DNA from: an uncultured Verrucomicrobiota bacterium | Lineage (GTDB): Bacteria; Verrucomicrobiota; Kiritimatiellia; CAIVKH01 | DNA: 64,000 bases | Assembly: GCA_937996795.1 (NCBI GenBank) | Contig: CALKUH010000036.1 | Location: 1 to 64,000 of the forward strand | Direction: 5' to 3' | In this document: piece after piece, positions 31,940 to 40,947 of the stretch | Numbering within the stretch: the stretch's first letter is position 1 | How the letters are laid out: the number at the start of each line of letters is the position of its first letter | The notes under the pieces: generated by a model | Databases searched by the model: none | What the model was told of the DNA's origin: nothing | The model's input: the letters and a program-made list of their open reading frames with translations, nothing else | Program-made: the position numbers and the translations under genes

Positions 31940-33126
31940 ACGCGGGTCCGCGCATCCTGCTGCTGGCCGGGGATGTCCGCGGCAACATGGGCGACCGTGC
32001 CATCCGCGCGGCGTTGTGCGCGCTCCTGCAGAGGCGCCACCCCGACGCACGCCTGTTCATCCTGTCGAAAACGCCGGAGCGCGATGCGCGGGAGTTCGGG
32101 GCCACCGTGCTGGGACGGACTCCGTGGGCGCTGGTGCGCCGGTTTCGCGAGGTGCGTCGCTGCCACCTCGCCATCTGGGGCGGCGGACAGTTGCTGCAGG
32201 ACGACTCCAGCCGCGTAAAGAATCCCTATTGGGCGCTCATCCTCGCATGGGTGCGGCGTGTGGCGGGCGTGCGCATTCTCGGCGCGAGCCTGGGCATCGG
32301 CCCGCTCGCCACGCGATGGGGCCGCTTCTGGGCACGCGCGGCCCTGCGCCAACTGGATCACCTGATCGCCCGTGATGAACGATCCGCGCAGCTTGCGCGC
32401 GACGTGTGCGGCGGACTTTCCTGCGAGGTCGCGCCGGATCTGGCCTGGTTCCTTCCGCCCCTTCGCATTCCGGATCGGACGCCCGGCGAGCGCCCGGTAT
32501 TGCGCGTGGGCATCGCCGTGCGGCGCTGGTTCCATCTGGGCCGGCGCTGGCTTCCATATGCCTGGCGTCGTACGCAGGCGGGCGGACGGGAGAATGACCG
32601 TTTCGACCAGTTCCTCCGCAACCTCGCCGCGGCGCTTGCCGTGGTGAGTCGCGCACATCCGCTCACGCTGCAGTTTTTCCCGATGGCCTCCGCCGCGTGG
32701 GAGTCGGACGCGGAATTGTCGGACCGCGTGGGGCGTCTCTCCGGCCTGCCCTATGAGGTGCTGCGCCTCGACGGCGATGCCGTCGATACCCGTGCGCGCC
32801 TGGCCGGGTGCGATCTGATGCTGAGCGTGCGCATGCACCCGGCGCTGCTGGCGTTGTCCCAAGCCGTGCCCACCGCGGCGTTCAACCATGTGGACAAGGT
32901 GCACGATCTGTTTTGCGGTCTCGGAATGGAGGGGCAGTGCCTGCCGCTGGAATCCGCGTCGGCGCCCGATGCCACGCCCGCGATACGCGAGCTGGTGGAG
33001 CAAACCATCGCCCGCCGCGAGGCGCTGCGCGACCAGTTGCGTGGCCAACTCCCCGACATTTGGCAGCAGGAAGTGATTTACACCGCCGCGCTGGCGCGCA
33101 TCATGGAGCGCAAGGGGAGGGTATAG
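31936..33126 (+). CDS. Polysaccharide pyruvyltransferase-family protein
   Basis: A WcaK/CsaB-like enzyme of 396 residues. The family opening GNMGDRA (residues 16-22) is followed by LAIWGGGQLLQDD and a long central region ending in the conserved LLSVRMHPALLALSQAVPTAAFNH segment that carries the binding histidine. Members transfer a pyruvate ketal to sugars of exopolysaccharides or the secondary cell wall. Some are of unknown function. The GTG start overlaps the upstream stop as GTGA. Confidence 0.84.
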   Translation: MNAGPRILLLAGDVRGNMGDRAIRAALCALLQRRHPDARLFILSKTPERDAREFGATVLGRTPWALVRRFREVRRCHLAIWGGGQLLQDDSSRVKNPYWALILAWVRRVAGVRILGASLGIGPLATRWGRFWARAALRQLDHLIARDERSAQLARDVCGGLSCEVAPDLAWFLPPLRIPDRTPGERPVLRVGIAVRRWFHLGRRWLPYAWRRTQAGGRENDRFDQFLRNLAAALAVVSRAHPLTLQFFPMASAAWESDAELSDRVGRLSGLPYEVLRLDGDAVDTRARLAGCDLMLSVRMHPALLALSQAVPTAAFNHVDKVHDLFCGLGMEGQCLPLESASAPDATPAIRELVEQTIARREALRDQLRGQLPDIWQQEVIYTAALARIMERKGRV

Positions 33127-33158
33127 CCGCGTCGGATCTGCGTCCGGCGCCGTCCGTC

Positions 33159-34088
33159 ATGAACACGTCGACCGTTCAATCGCCGAAAACAGCCATCATC
33201 ATTCCGGCCTACAACGAAGCCCCGCACCTGCGCGAAATGATCGAGCGGGTCATCGCGCTCCGCGGCGGGCAGCCGTGGGAGATCATCGTGGTGGACGATG
33301 GATCGACGGATCAGACGCCGGAGTTGTTGCGCGCCGTGGCCGACCGGGTGCGCGTCATCCGCCACAGCGGCAATTTTGGCTATGGCGCCTCGCTGAAAAC
33401 AGGCATTCACGCGACCCGGGCCCGCGATGTGATTTTTCTCGATGCGGACGGACAGCATGATCCGGCGTATCTCGCGCCGATGACGGAGCTGCTCGAACGC
33501 TATGAGTTCGTCATTGGCATGCGCCGCGCGCAGGAGGGCGTGCCGCTGATCCGACGCCCGGGCAAACTGGTCCTCAAACTCGTGGTGAGTTTCCTCGTGG
33601 GGCGCTGGATTGAGGACGTGAATTTTGGATTCCGGGGCGGACGTCGTTCGCTCTATCTGCGCATGCTCGACCTGCTGCCCGACGGGTTTTCCTTCTCGAC
33701 GACTTCGCTGGTCTATGTGTTGAAGAGCCGCTTCACGGCGCATCTCTGGGAGCTGCCGAGCCAGGCGCGCAAGGGCGTGAGCATGGTGCGCATGTTCCGC
33801 GACGGGTTCAAAACCCTGCTGCTGGTGGTGCGCCTGATCATGCTGTTCGATCCGTTGCGCGCGTTCGGCGTCCCCGCGCTCGGGCTGATCGGGATCGGCC
33901 TGCTCTATCAGGTGTACATCCTCGTTTACAAGGGCCTTCACGTGGAAGGCGGCGCGATCCTTTCGATCCTTGCCGGCATCGTCCTGGTCCATTTTGCCCT
34001 GCTGGCCGACCAGCTCGCCGCGATGCGCAAGGAAATGAGTGCGCACGCGAGTCTGATTGAGGAACAGCTTTCGCGTCCGGATCAGTAA
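33159..34088 (+). CDS. GT2 glycosyltransferase with two C-terminal membrane helices (DPM1-like)
   Basis: A polyprenyl-phosphate hexose synthase-like GT2 of 309 residues. The nucleotide-sugar domain has VDDGST (46-50) and the metal-binding LDADGQHD (95-101), then GFRGG as in DPM-type enzymes. Two hydrophobic segments at about 240-262 and 273-298 anchor it. It probably makes lipid-linked sugar (for example undecaprenyl-phosphate-glucose or -mannose), which would serve as donor for GT-C proteins such as those encoded by the minus-strand neighbours. The ATG gives MNTSTVQSPK, 32 nt after the previous stop. Confidence 0.86.
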   Translation: MNTSTVQSPKTAIIIPAYNEAPHLREMIERVIALRGGQPWEIIVVDDGSTDQTPELLRAVADRVRVIRHSGNFGYGASLKTGIHATRARDVIFLDADGQHDPAYLAPMTELLERYEFVIGMRRAQEGVPLIRRPGKLVLKLVVSFLVGRWIEDVNFGFRGGRRSLYLRMLDLLPDGFSFSTTSLVYVLKSRFTAHLWELPSQARKGVSMVRMFRDGFKTLLLVVRLIMLFDPLRAFGVPALGLIGIGLLYQVYILVYKGLHVEGGAILSILAGIVLVHFALLADQLAAMRKEMSAHASLIEEQLSRPDQ

Positions 34089-34106
34089 GTCGCCCGGGAA
34101 CGCGGC

Positions 34107-35247
34107 ATGAACATTCTCCTTATCAATCAGGAGTTCCCGCCGATGGAGGGCGGGGCGGGGAATGCCGCCTATTTCCTGTCGCGTGAACTGGCCGCCCGCG
34201 GACATCGCCTGCATGTCATCACCGCCTTGCAACCGCACGCGCCGCCGCCGGTGGCGGGGGTTCAGGTCACGCGCGTGCCCGTCGCGGGGTGGGAGGGCGG
34301 CGCATTCCCGCTGCATGCGCTGCGCTCGTTCGCGTCCGCCGCATTTCACGCGGCGATGGAGGCGGAACCGCCCGGCGTGACGCTGGCGTTTTTCGGATGG
34401 CCCGGCGGCGGCGTGTCGCGGCGCTTGCGCGTCGCGCGGGGGATTCCGTACGTGGTCGCGTTGCGCGGTTCGGATGTGCCGGGCTTCCGCCTGCCGGTGT
34501 GGCATCCCGTTTCATTGCTTGCGCGCCCGCTGGTGCGCGCCATCTGGCGGGACGCCGCGGCGGTGGTGGCGAACAGCGAAAGTCTCCGCGCGCTGGCGCG
34601 CCGGACATGGGACGGTCGTGTGGAGGTGATTCCCAACGGCGTGGATGCGCGGACCTATGCGCCGGGCGCGGCCGGAGTGGATCGTCCGTTCACCGTGTTG
34701 ACGGTTTCCCAACTGGTGCCGCGCAAACGGATCGACCTGCTGTTGGAGTCGTGGGCGCGTTTTCGCCGCGCCGTGCCCGGCGACGCCCGCCTGCGCGTGA
34801 TCGGCCGCGGCCGCGAGGAAGCGGCTCTGCGCGCGCGCCCGCCGGCTCGGCATCGACGAAACCGTTGAATGGCGGGGCGCGGTGGACCGCGGCGACATGC
34901 CGGCTGAATACCGTGCGGCGGATGCCTTTGTCCTTCTCTCGCGACAGGAGGGGATGTCGAATGCGTTGCTGGAGGCGATGGCCTCCGGCCTGCCGTGCAT
35001 CAGCACGCCCGCCGGCGATGCGGATGCGCGGTTCGCCGATGGACGGTGCGGCGTGCGGGTCGAGCCCGACGCGGATGCCGTGTGCGCGGCGTTGCAGGCG
35101 CTGGCCACGGACGTTGCGCGCAGGCGGCGGCTGGGTGACGCCGCGCGCGCGTATGTCACGCAACACGCCTCGTGGTCTTCCGTCGCCGAGGCGTATGAAT
35201 CGCTGCTCGCGCGCGTCGTTCAATCCGCGGGCGGCTGCCAGGTATAG
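34107..35247 (+). pseudogene. Frameshifted GT4 glycosyltransferase
   Basis: A GT-B-type (family 4) transferase interrupted by a +1 change. The first frame covers the N-terminal domain from MNILLINQEFPPMEGGAGNA to about residue 245 and ends early at 34868. The rest (EYRAADAFVLLSRQEGMSNALLEAMASG, the conserved EGM/E-x7-E donor site) continues one frame over. Removing one C in the CCC run at 34838-34840 restores an open frame from 34107 to 35247 reading on into LGIDETVEWRGAV. That means a single-base insertion, a slippage site, or an error in the sequence. All key residues survive, so an intact gene is plausible if it is an error. It converges with the next minus-strand gene, overlapping by 28 nt. 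Confidence 0.85.
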
Positions 35248-37280
35248 ACGCGGAACTCGCGCGTGCGCGTGCGCGTTTCGTAGCCCTGCGCCTTCCGGTG
35301 GTGGATAATTTCCCTGAACGAGAAAGGTGCGCCGCTCCAGTCGAGGGCGGCCTGCGGCGCGAGGGTGGGGAAAATCGCCGCGCCGTCGCCGGTGGACGTG
35401 ACGAGGCGGATGCGATGACCCGCGCGCGTCAGCCGCATCAGTTCCTGATGAGCGGTTTCGCGCGCATGCGCCTCGTCCTTCTCCCATAGCGCCATTCCAT
35501 TCAGCACGTTGAAGGAATGGAGGCATGCCAGCGGTGTCGCCCACCAGTGGTGGTCCGCCACGACGATGTCGTCCGGTGCGAGCTGGCGCGCAACGGTCTC
35601 CAGGTGCGCCGAGACGCCGTTGTATTCGGTGTTGCGCCACGCGGCGGCGGAGCGCGGTCCCCATGCGAGCGCCAGCGCCGCGATGCCAAGCAGCGGGACG
35701 GCGCGACGGAGAAGCGGGCGCGACAGCGCGGCGAACGATGCGATGGCGTGGCTCGCGAACAGCACGAGCAGCGGGAGCGTATACGGGAGGTGGCGGCGGG
35801 TGGCCCACGGATAAATCGAGGCAATCCGGCTCTCCACCAACAGGGCGCAGGCGGCGAGCGCGAGGAACAGGAACCAGGTGTTGAGCGATACGCCGTGTGG
35901 GTCGCGCGTGCGCCGCAGCATCAGCAACGCGCCGGCCCACGCGGCGAGCCACAACGATGGTTCGAGATAGGGCCACAGGCCGGTCCACGAAGCGCCCGCC
36001 TCGCCCAGCCGTGCGCGGAGGCCGGGCACATGGAGGGCGGAGAGCGCAAGCAGGAGAACCGGTGGCGCATAGGCGAGCCCGCGCACGACTCCGTGGCAAC
36101 GGGCCCGCAGTCGCGGCGCGGCGGCGAGGGCATCCACGACGAGCGCGAGCACGGCGAACGCAAGGCCGAGGCCGAGAATAAATCCGCCGAGCCGTCCGAG
36201 TTTCACGAGAGTCATCGCGCTCCAGACATGATCGGCGGCGACGCCCGCCGCGAGGGCCGACCATTGGAGCGCGCGTTCGCGCCAGACGGCCGCGCGATCC
36301 ACGCGGCTCGCATCTTCGATGGCGGTCAACAGGAGCCAGAGCGGCGCGAACGCGGCGAAGTCGTAGCGGTTGAGCACGCCTGCCAGCAGCATCGCGCTGA
36401 ACGCGGCATTCCAGCGCAGGCCCTCGCGGCGTCGGGTCCAAAACAACGCCGCGGCGAGCAGGAGAGCGAGGTGCAGCATCTCGGACGTCGGGGTGTGCAG
36501 GTGATATAGGAACAGGGGATGCAGCGCGAGCAACAGGACGGCGGCGGGCGCCCACCACCGGAGACGCGCCGGCGCCAGCAGGGCGGCGAGAAGCGCGAGG
36601 GCGAGCACGCCGGCGAACAGATTCACGCGCGTGGCCGCATGCAGGCCACCCCACTGTGCGGTGACGGCGATGAAGGATGGAAACAGGCGGAAAAAATAGA
36701 TCGCGGGCGCGCGCGAGTCCGGGTCCATCGGAACGGCCGGGAACCATTCGCGGTAGTCGATGCGCCCGCGCGTGAAGGCGTTTACGCCCTCGGGGGAAAG
36801 TGCCTCATGAACCGGCGCCGCCGGCGGCGTGAAGCTGCCTTCGCGCGCGACGTGGATTCCCTGGTTGAGATAGACGCCGGGGTCCCATCCGCCGAGAATC
36901 CATTCCCCCTGTCGCGGCAGCAGCGCGATGGCGGCGAAGGCGAGGACGACGAGGAGCGAGCCCGGCGCCGCGCTTCGCACCGCATGGATGAGCGCTGGCC
37001 GTTTTCGAAGGCCCATCCCCACGCCGAGCGCGGAGAAGACGGCGAGCGAACCGGCCAGCGTCGCGGGGCGCAGGACGTCCAGTGCGCCAAGCACAAGCGC
37101 GCTCAGCAGGGTGATCCAAAGTCCGGTGGCCACAACCACGCCGAGCATGCGCGCGGCGTTCGCCTCGCGCGTGTGCGCCCAAAGCCACGCCCAAGCCAGG
37201 CCGGGTGACAGGAAGAGCGCCGCGAGGAGCATCGCATCCACCCAGGCGAAGGCCGGATTCATCTGGAGGTTGATGGGCAT
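35220..37280 (-). CDS. Multi-spanning GT-C-like membrane protein (686 aa)
   Basis: A polytopic protein with about a dozen or more hydrophobic segments between residues 10 and 560, and a soluble C-terminal part of about 115 residues. After the first few helices, the loop contains GGWDPGVYLNQG, an acidic loop of the kind that holds the catalytic Asp of GT-C lipid-sugar-dependent glycosyltransferases. The tail has VVADHHWWATPLACLH and no recognised fold. It is the third gene of a minus-strand operon (fcl-like, 867-aa protein, this gene), overlapping the second by 4 nt. Function as a transferase is inferred from the loop and context. The ATG giving MPINLQMNP is preferred. Confidence 0.78.
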   Translation of the reverse strand: MPINLQMNPAFAWVDAMLLAALFLSPGLAWAWLWAHTREANAARMLGVVVATGLWITLLSALVLGALDVLRPATLAGSLAVFSALGVGMGLRKRPALIHAVRSAAPGSLLVVLAFAAIALLPRQGEWILGGWDPGVYLNQGIHVAREGSFTPPAAPVHEALSPEGVNAFTRGRIDYREWFPAVPMDPDSRAPAIYFFRLFPSFIAVTAQWGGLHAATRVNLFAGVLALALLAALLAPARLRWWAPAAVLLLALHPLFLYHLHTPTSEMLHLALLLAAALFWTRRREGLRWNAAFSAMLLAGVLNRYDFAAFAPLWLLLTAIEDASRVDRAAVWRERALQWSALAAGVAADHVWSAMTLVKLGRLGGFILGLGLAFAVLALVVDALAAAPRLRARCHGVVRGLAYAPPVLLLALSALHVPGLRARLGEAGASWTGLWPYLEPSLWLAAWAGALLMLRRTRDPHGVSLNTWFLFLALAACALLVESRIASIYPWATRRHLPYTLPLLVLFASHAIASFAALSRPLLRRAVPLLGIAALALAWGPRSAAAWRNTEYNGVSAHLETVARQLAPDDIVVADHHWWATPLACLHSFNVLNGMALWEKDEAHARETAHQELMRLTRAGHRIRLVTSTGDGAAIFPTLAPQAALDWSGAPFSFREIIHHRKAQGYETRTRTREFRVYTWQPPAD

Positions 37281-39883
37281 CACGGCGCCGGTTCCGCCTG
37301 GATGGAGAAGATCTGGATACCCAGCGTGCGCCGGTCCTTCCCGCCGTGGGAGGAGGGCGTCCATGCGGGGGCGCGGATTTCAAGCCGCGCGGCGGGCATC
37401 GGCCAGTCGTCCGATCGGATCACCGCTTCCGATTCCCGCAGGCCGTTTGACGTGATCGTTGTTTGGAGGGTCAGCTCGTTCCCTCCGAGTGAAAACACCG
37501 GCGGTTCCGCAGGCGCTTCGGGCGGACGTTGCCACCGGATGCGAAGCGTGGTTGAAGGGGCGATGGGTTGGAGGGGCAGCCAGAGGGCCGCATAGGGCGC
37601 CGTCCAGCACCATGACACGCCCGCTTGCTGCTCGTCGCGGTACCAACCTTCCAGTTTCAGCGGGCGCGCGTCGTGATTCATGAAGCGGACCGCCAGCAAC
37701 GACCGCGATTGCGCATGGGCCAGCTGGACGTGATCCATGATGAACGCGGCGCGAGCGGTGTTTCCTTCCAACGCGAGGTCGATGGCGAATTCGTGATCCG
37801 TCAGTGCGCCCGCTGGAAGGGCGGCGTGCAGGCTGCGCGGAGGGGTGTCCGCGATGACGGTGGCGCGCGCGAGTTCCTCGCCATTCAGATGGGCCGTCCA
37901 GGTGAAGGAAGGGTAGGAGAGTCGATGCGCGAATCGGCCGTGGATGCTGACCAGTTGCAGGGCGTCCGCAGGGCCTGTGCGGGGCAGGCGGATGCGTCCG
38001 GCATCCATGATGTAGGGATCGCGGTTGTAGCGTGGCCGCACAAAGAATCCGGAGGACAGGCGGGTCGGGCGAAGCGGGCTGTGGCGACCGCTCAGGCCGA
38101 TCTCCAGGGGGGTGTCATCGGGGTGAACGATCGCCCGCACATGTTTCGGAAGCGGTTGGTCGGAGAGGATGCGGACGACGGCCCGGGTCTGCGCGCCTGG
38201 CAGGGTGATGCGATGGAAACTGTCGTAATCCGGCACGTGATTCGTCACGAGCGTGTTGTCCACGTACAGATGAACGAACTGGCGAGGTTGTTTTGAGAGA
38301 CGGCCGGTTTGGATTTCGAGCATCGCGTGCGCGCCGGCGGGAAGTTCCACGGTTGCGACGGCTTGCGTGGATTGCCAGGGCACGAGGCGTTCGAGGCGGA
38401 ATCGGTCGGTTTCAAGCAGCGGGCGCAGATGGAAGTCGTCGCTTTCCCATTCGGCCACGCGTTCCAGGTCGAACTCCAGTTTCGCCACACGGCGGTTGAG
38501 GTCGATGCGGTTGAGCAGGAAGATTTCGCCCGTCTCCTCCCGCAGCGCGTGCAGGGCGGGCCCGGTGTCCGGGTCGAGCAGCGAGATTTTGGGTGTGATG
38601 AAGTTAACGACATGCGCGCGCATGGGGCCGAATGCGCGGAAGATTTCGCCGAGCGGCCGGTCGCCTACGAGGCATGCGCCGTCGGGCATATGCGCGGTCA
38701 CGGCGGATTGGAGGCGTTTAATCTCCGCCAGTCGGAACCGCGGTTGCGGGTTGTGCGCATGGCTCGCGGCGACCGCCGCCGCGCACAGCAGGAGGAGTGC
38801 CGCCGTCGCGGGATGCTGGAGCGCGGTGCGCGCGCGGCCGCGCAGCAGGGCCGACACGACATAACCGATGGCCAGCGCGGCGAGCGGGATGACGAAGAGA
38901 TCCAGCACGGCGAAGTAGCGGCGGACGGGATAGATGTAGGAACCGTAGAACAGCAGGTAGAGCAGGGCGGAGGGCATCAGCAGGCCGAGCGCATATTCAC
39001 GCGCGTGGCGTGACCCTGCCGCGGCCAGCAGGGCGAGCGCGGCCAGCGCCGGAACCCAGAGGCCGAAATGTTCGCGCAGCAGGTCGAGCGAGGCGGGGAG
39101 GGTTTCCGCCATGAAGTCGAGGTTGATGCCCGGCACCAGCGAGCCCTTGAAGGTTTGCGACTTCGTGGCCTGCGCGGGCACGAGCGCATTCCCGGTCACG
39201 AGGTAATTCTGGAGCGCAAAAGGGATCAACGCGATGACGAAGGCCACGCTGAACGCGCCGAGGGGGCGCCAGAAGGGCAGGGCCGGTTCCCGCCAGCGTG
39301 CGCACGCACAAAAGAAGAGCAACGGCGGCAGCATCAGCGCGGAGGTCTCGCGCGCGGAGATCGCGAAGCCGAGCGCCACGCCCGCCGCGATCGGCGCCCA
39401 TCGCGTTTCCGGCTGCTGCCGATAGCGCACCAGCGCGGTGGCGCCGAGGAGGATCAGCAGGAATGAAATCGGATCGCGATAGGGATTCGCCAGATACGGG
39501 AGCATCTGGAGGTTCACCCAGGTGAACAGCAGGACCGCGAGCGCCGCGCAAAACGGGGCGATGCCGGGGCGGGTGGATTCCATCGGAAGGGCCACGCGCC
39601 GGACGAAAAAATAGAGCGCGGCCACGAGACCCACGAGGATCGGGAGGTTGATCAGGAATGCGGCATGCGGGCCCACGATCCATGACGCGATGTGGACGAG
39701 CAACGGGAAGGCGTATGCGCGGCGCGAGTGCGCGAACGTCTCGCGAAACTCCAGGCCGCATCGATACCAGAGCCCGGGATCGGAATAAGGCGCCGCCTGG
39801 TAACGGAACAGGATCAATGCGGCGACGGCCAGCAGGGCGAGGGCGAGAGCGCCGCGCTCCAGGGGATGCCACGGGCGTTTCAT
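37280..39883 (-). CDS. Large GT-C-like membrane protein with extracytoplasmic domain (867 aa)
   Basis: The first 400 or so residues carry about ten hydrophobic segments with an acidic loop (APYSDPGLWYRCGLEF) after the first, typical of GT-C transferases. The C-terminal 430 residues are soluble and beta-rich, alternating stretches such as YVDNTLVTNHVPDYDSF and MDHVQLAHAQSRSLLAVRF, which suggests jelly-roll or Ig-like domains that face the outside. No family is recognised beyond GT-C-like. It lies between the fcl-like gene (28-nt gap) and the 686-residue protein (4-nt overlap). The start ATG giving MKRPWHPLERG is the first that makes a plausible short basic N-terminus. Confidence 0.78.
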   Translation of the reverse strand: MKRPWHPLERGALALALLAVAALILFRYQAAPYSDPGLWYRCGLEFRETFAHSRRAYAFPLLVHIASWIVGPHAAFLINLPILVGLVAALYFFVRRVALPMESTRPGIAPFCAALAVLLFTWVNLQMLPYLANPYRDPISFLLILLGATALVRYRQQPETRWAPIAAGVALGFAISARETSALMLPPLLFFCACARWREPALPFWRPLGAFSVAFVIALIPFALQNYLVTGNALVPAQATKSQTFKGSLVPGINLDFMAETLPASLDLLREHFGLWVPALAALALLAAAGSRHAREYALGLLMPSALLYLLFYGSYIYPVRRYFAVLDLFVIPLAALAIGYVVSALLRGRARTALQHPATAALLLLCAAAVAASHAHNPQPRFRLAEIKRLQSAVTAHMPDGACLVGDRPLGEIFRAFGPMRAHVVNFITPKISLLDPDTGPALHALREETGEIFLLNRIDLNRRVAKLEFDLERVAEWESDDFHLRPLLETDRFRLERLVPWQSTQAVATVELPAGAHAMLEIQTGRLSKQPRQFVHLYVDNTLVTNHVPDYDSFHRITLPGAQTRAVVRILSDQPLPKHVRAIVHPDDTPLEIGLSGRHSPLRPTRLSSGFFVRPRYNRDPYIMDAGRIRLPRTGPADALQLVSIHGRFAHRLSYPSFTWTAHLNGEELARATVIADTPPRSLHAALPAGALTDHEFAIDLALEGNTARAAFIMDHVQLAHAQSRSLLAVRFMNHDARPLKLEGWYRDEQQAGVSWCWTAPYAALWLPLQPIAPSTTLRIRWQRPPEAPAEPPVFSLGGNELTLQTTITSNGLRESEAVIRSDDWPMPAARLEIRAPAWTPSSHGGKDRRTLGIQIFSIQAEPAP

Positions 39884-39911
39884 GTCCGTGCCGCGGGGGG
39901 CGCCCCTGACC

Positions 39912-40853
39912 TCAAGTCGCGCGCGCCTCGAGGTACCATCGGATGGTTTCCTTGAGGCCCTGCTCGAAGGGCATCTCCGCGACGAAGCCGAAGAGGTCGC
40001 GGGCGCGCGTGGTGTCGAGGCATCGGCGGGGCTGGCCATCCGGCTTGGTGGCATCCCACACGATGCGTCCCTCGTAGCCGCACAGGCGCGCGATCGTTTC
40101 GGACAACTCCTTGATGCTGATTTCCATCCCGCTGCCGAGATTTACGGGCTCCGAGTCGTTGTAGGTTTCGGTGGCGGCGACGATGGCGCGCGCGCAATCC
40201 TCCACATAAAGGAACTCGCGCGTTGCCGAGCCCGTGCCCCAGCAGACCATTTCCGGCGCGCGGCTGTCCTTTGCTTCGAGCGCCTTGCGGATGAGGGCGG
40301 GAATGACGTGCGAGCTTTCGGGATTAAAATTGTCGCGCGGCCCGTAGAGGTTCACCGGGAGCAGGAAGATGGAGTTGAACCCGTATTCCTGGCGGTACGC
40401 CTGGCCCTGGACCAGCATCATTTTTTTCGCGAGCCCGTAGGGCGCGTTGGTTTCCTCCGGATAGCCATTCCACAGCTCGGCTTCCCGGAAGGGGACGGGC
40501 GTAAATTTGGGATACGCGCAGATGGTTCCGAGGTTCGTCATCTTTTCGACGCCCGCGAGCCGTGCTTCCTCGATCAGGTGGATGCCCATCGCGGCGTTGT
40601 CGAAAAAGAACGAGCCGGGGTGCTTGCGGTTCGCGCCGATGCCGCCGACGACTGCGGCCATGTGGATGATGATATGGGGCTTGATGTCTTGCAGGCAGCG
40701 CCTCACCTGTTCCGGGCGCCGCAGGTCATAGTCCTTGCTGCGCGGCGCGCTCAGCGAATCCGCGCCCCGCTTTTTTAGCTCGTCCATCACATGCGAGCCG
40801 AGGAATCCGGACCCGCCGGTGACCAGAACGCGTTTGTGTTTCCAGAAATTCAT
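39912..40853 (-). CDS. fcl: GDP-L-fucose-synthase-like NAD(P)-dependent epimerase/reductase
   Basis: A short-chain dehydrogenase/reductase of 313 residues. The nucleotide-binding motif GGSGFLGSHV (about 12-21) is followed by an AAVVGGIGANRKHP segment specific to GDP-fucose synthases (fcl/wcaG), the YxxxK active site APYGLAKKMM, and the sugar-binding region GPRDNFNPESSHVIPALIRK. It should convert GDP-4-keto-6-deoxy-mannose to GDP-L-fucose, or a close analogue. The matching GDP-mannose dehydratase (gmd) is not in this window. AAGGAG lies upstream of the ATG. It heads an operon with the two GT-C-like genes. Confidence 0.9.
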   Translation of the reverse strand: MNFWKHKRVLVTGGSGFLGSHVMDELKKRGADSLSAPRSKDYDLRRPEQVRRCLQDIKPHIIIHMAAVVGGIGANRKHPGSFFFDNAAMGIHLIEEARLAGVEKMTNLGTICAYPKFTPVPFREAELWNGYPEETNAPYGLAKKMMLVQGQAYRQEYGFNSIFLLPVNLYGPRDNFNPESSHVIPALIRKALEAKDSRAPEMVCWGTGSATREFLYVEDCARAIVAATETYNDSEPVNLGSGMEISIKELSETIARLCGYEGRIVWDATKPDGQPRRCLDTTRARDLFGFVAEMPFEQGLKETIRWYLEARAT

Positions 40854-40947
40854 GCTGACTGCTCCTTGCCGTCGCCCGGTAAATTGGACGGTTGTCATGA
40901 TAGGCGGTTTCGGATTTGATGCCACCTGTTTTCCTCCGGGAGCGCCA

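Noticed and set aside
34690..36747. Minus-strand open frame spanning the frameshifted GT4 gene
   Set aside because: It overlaps the GT-C-like gene in another frame and has an Arg/Pro-rich composition. It does not explain the GT4 halves, which match the family in the plus strand.
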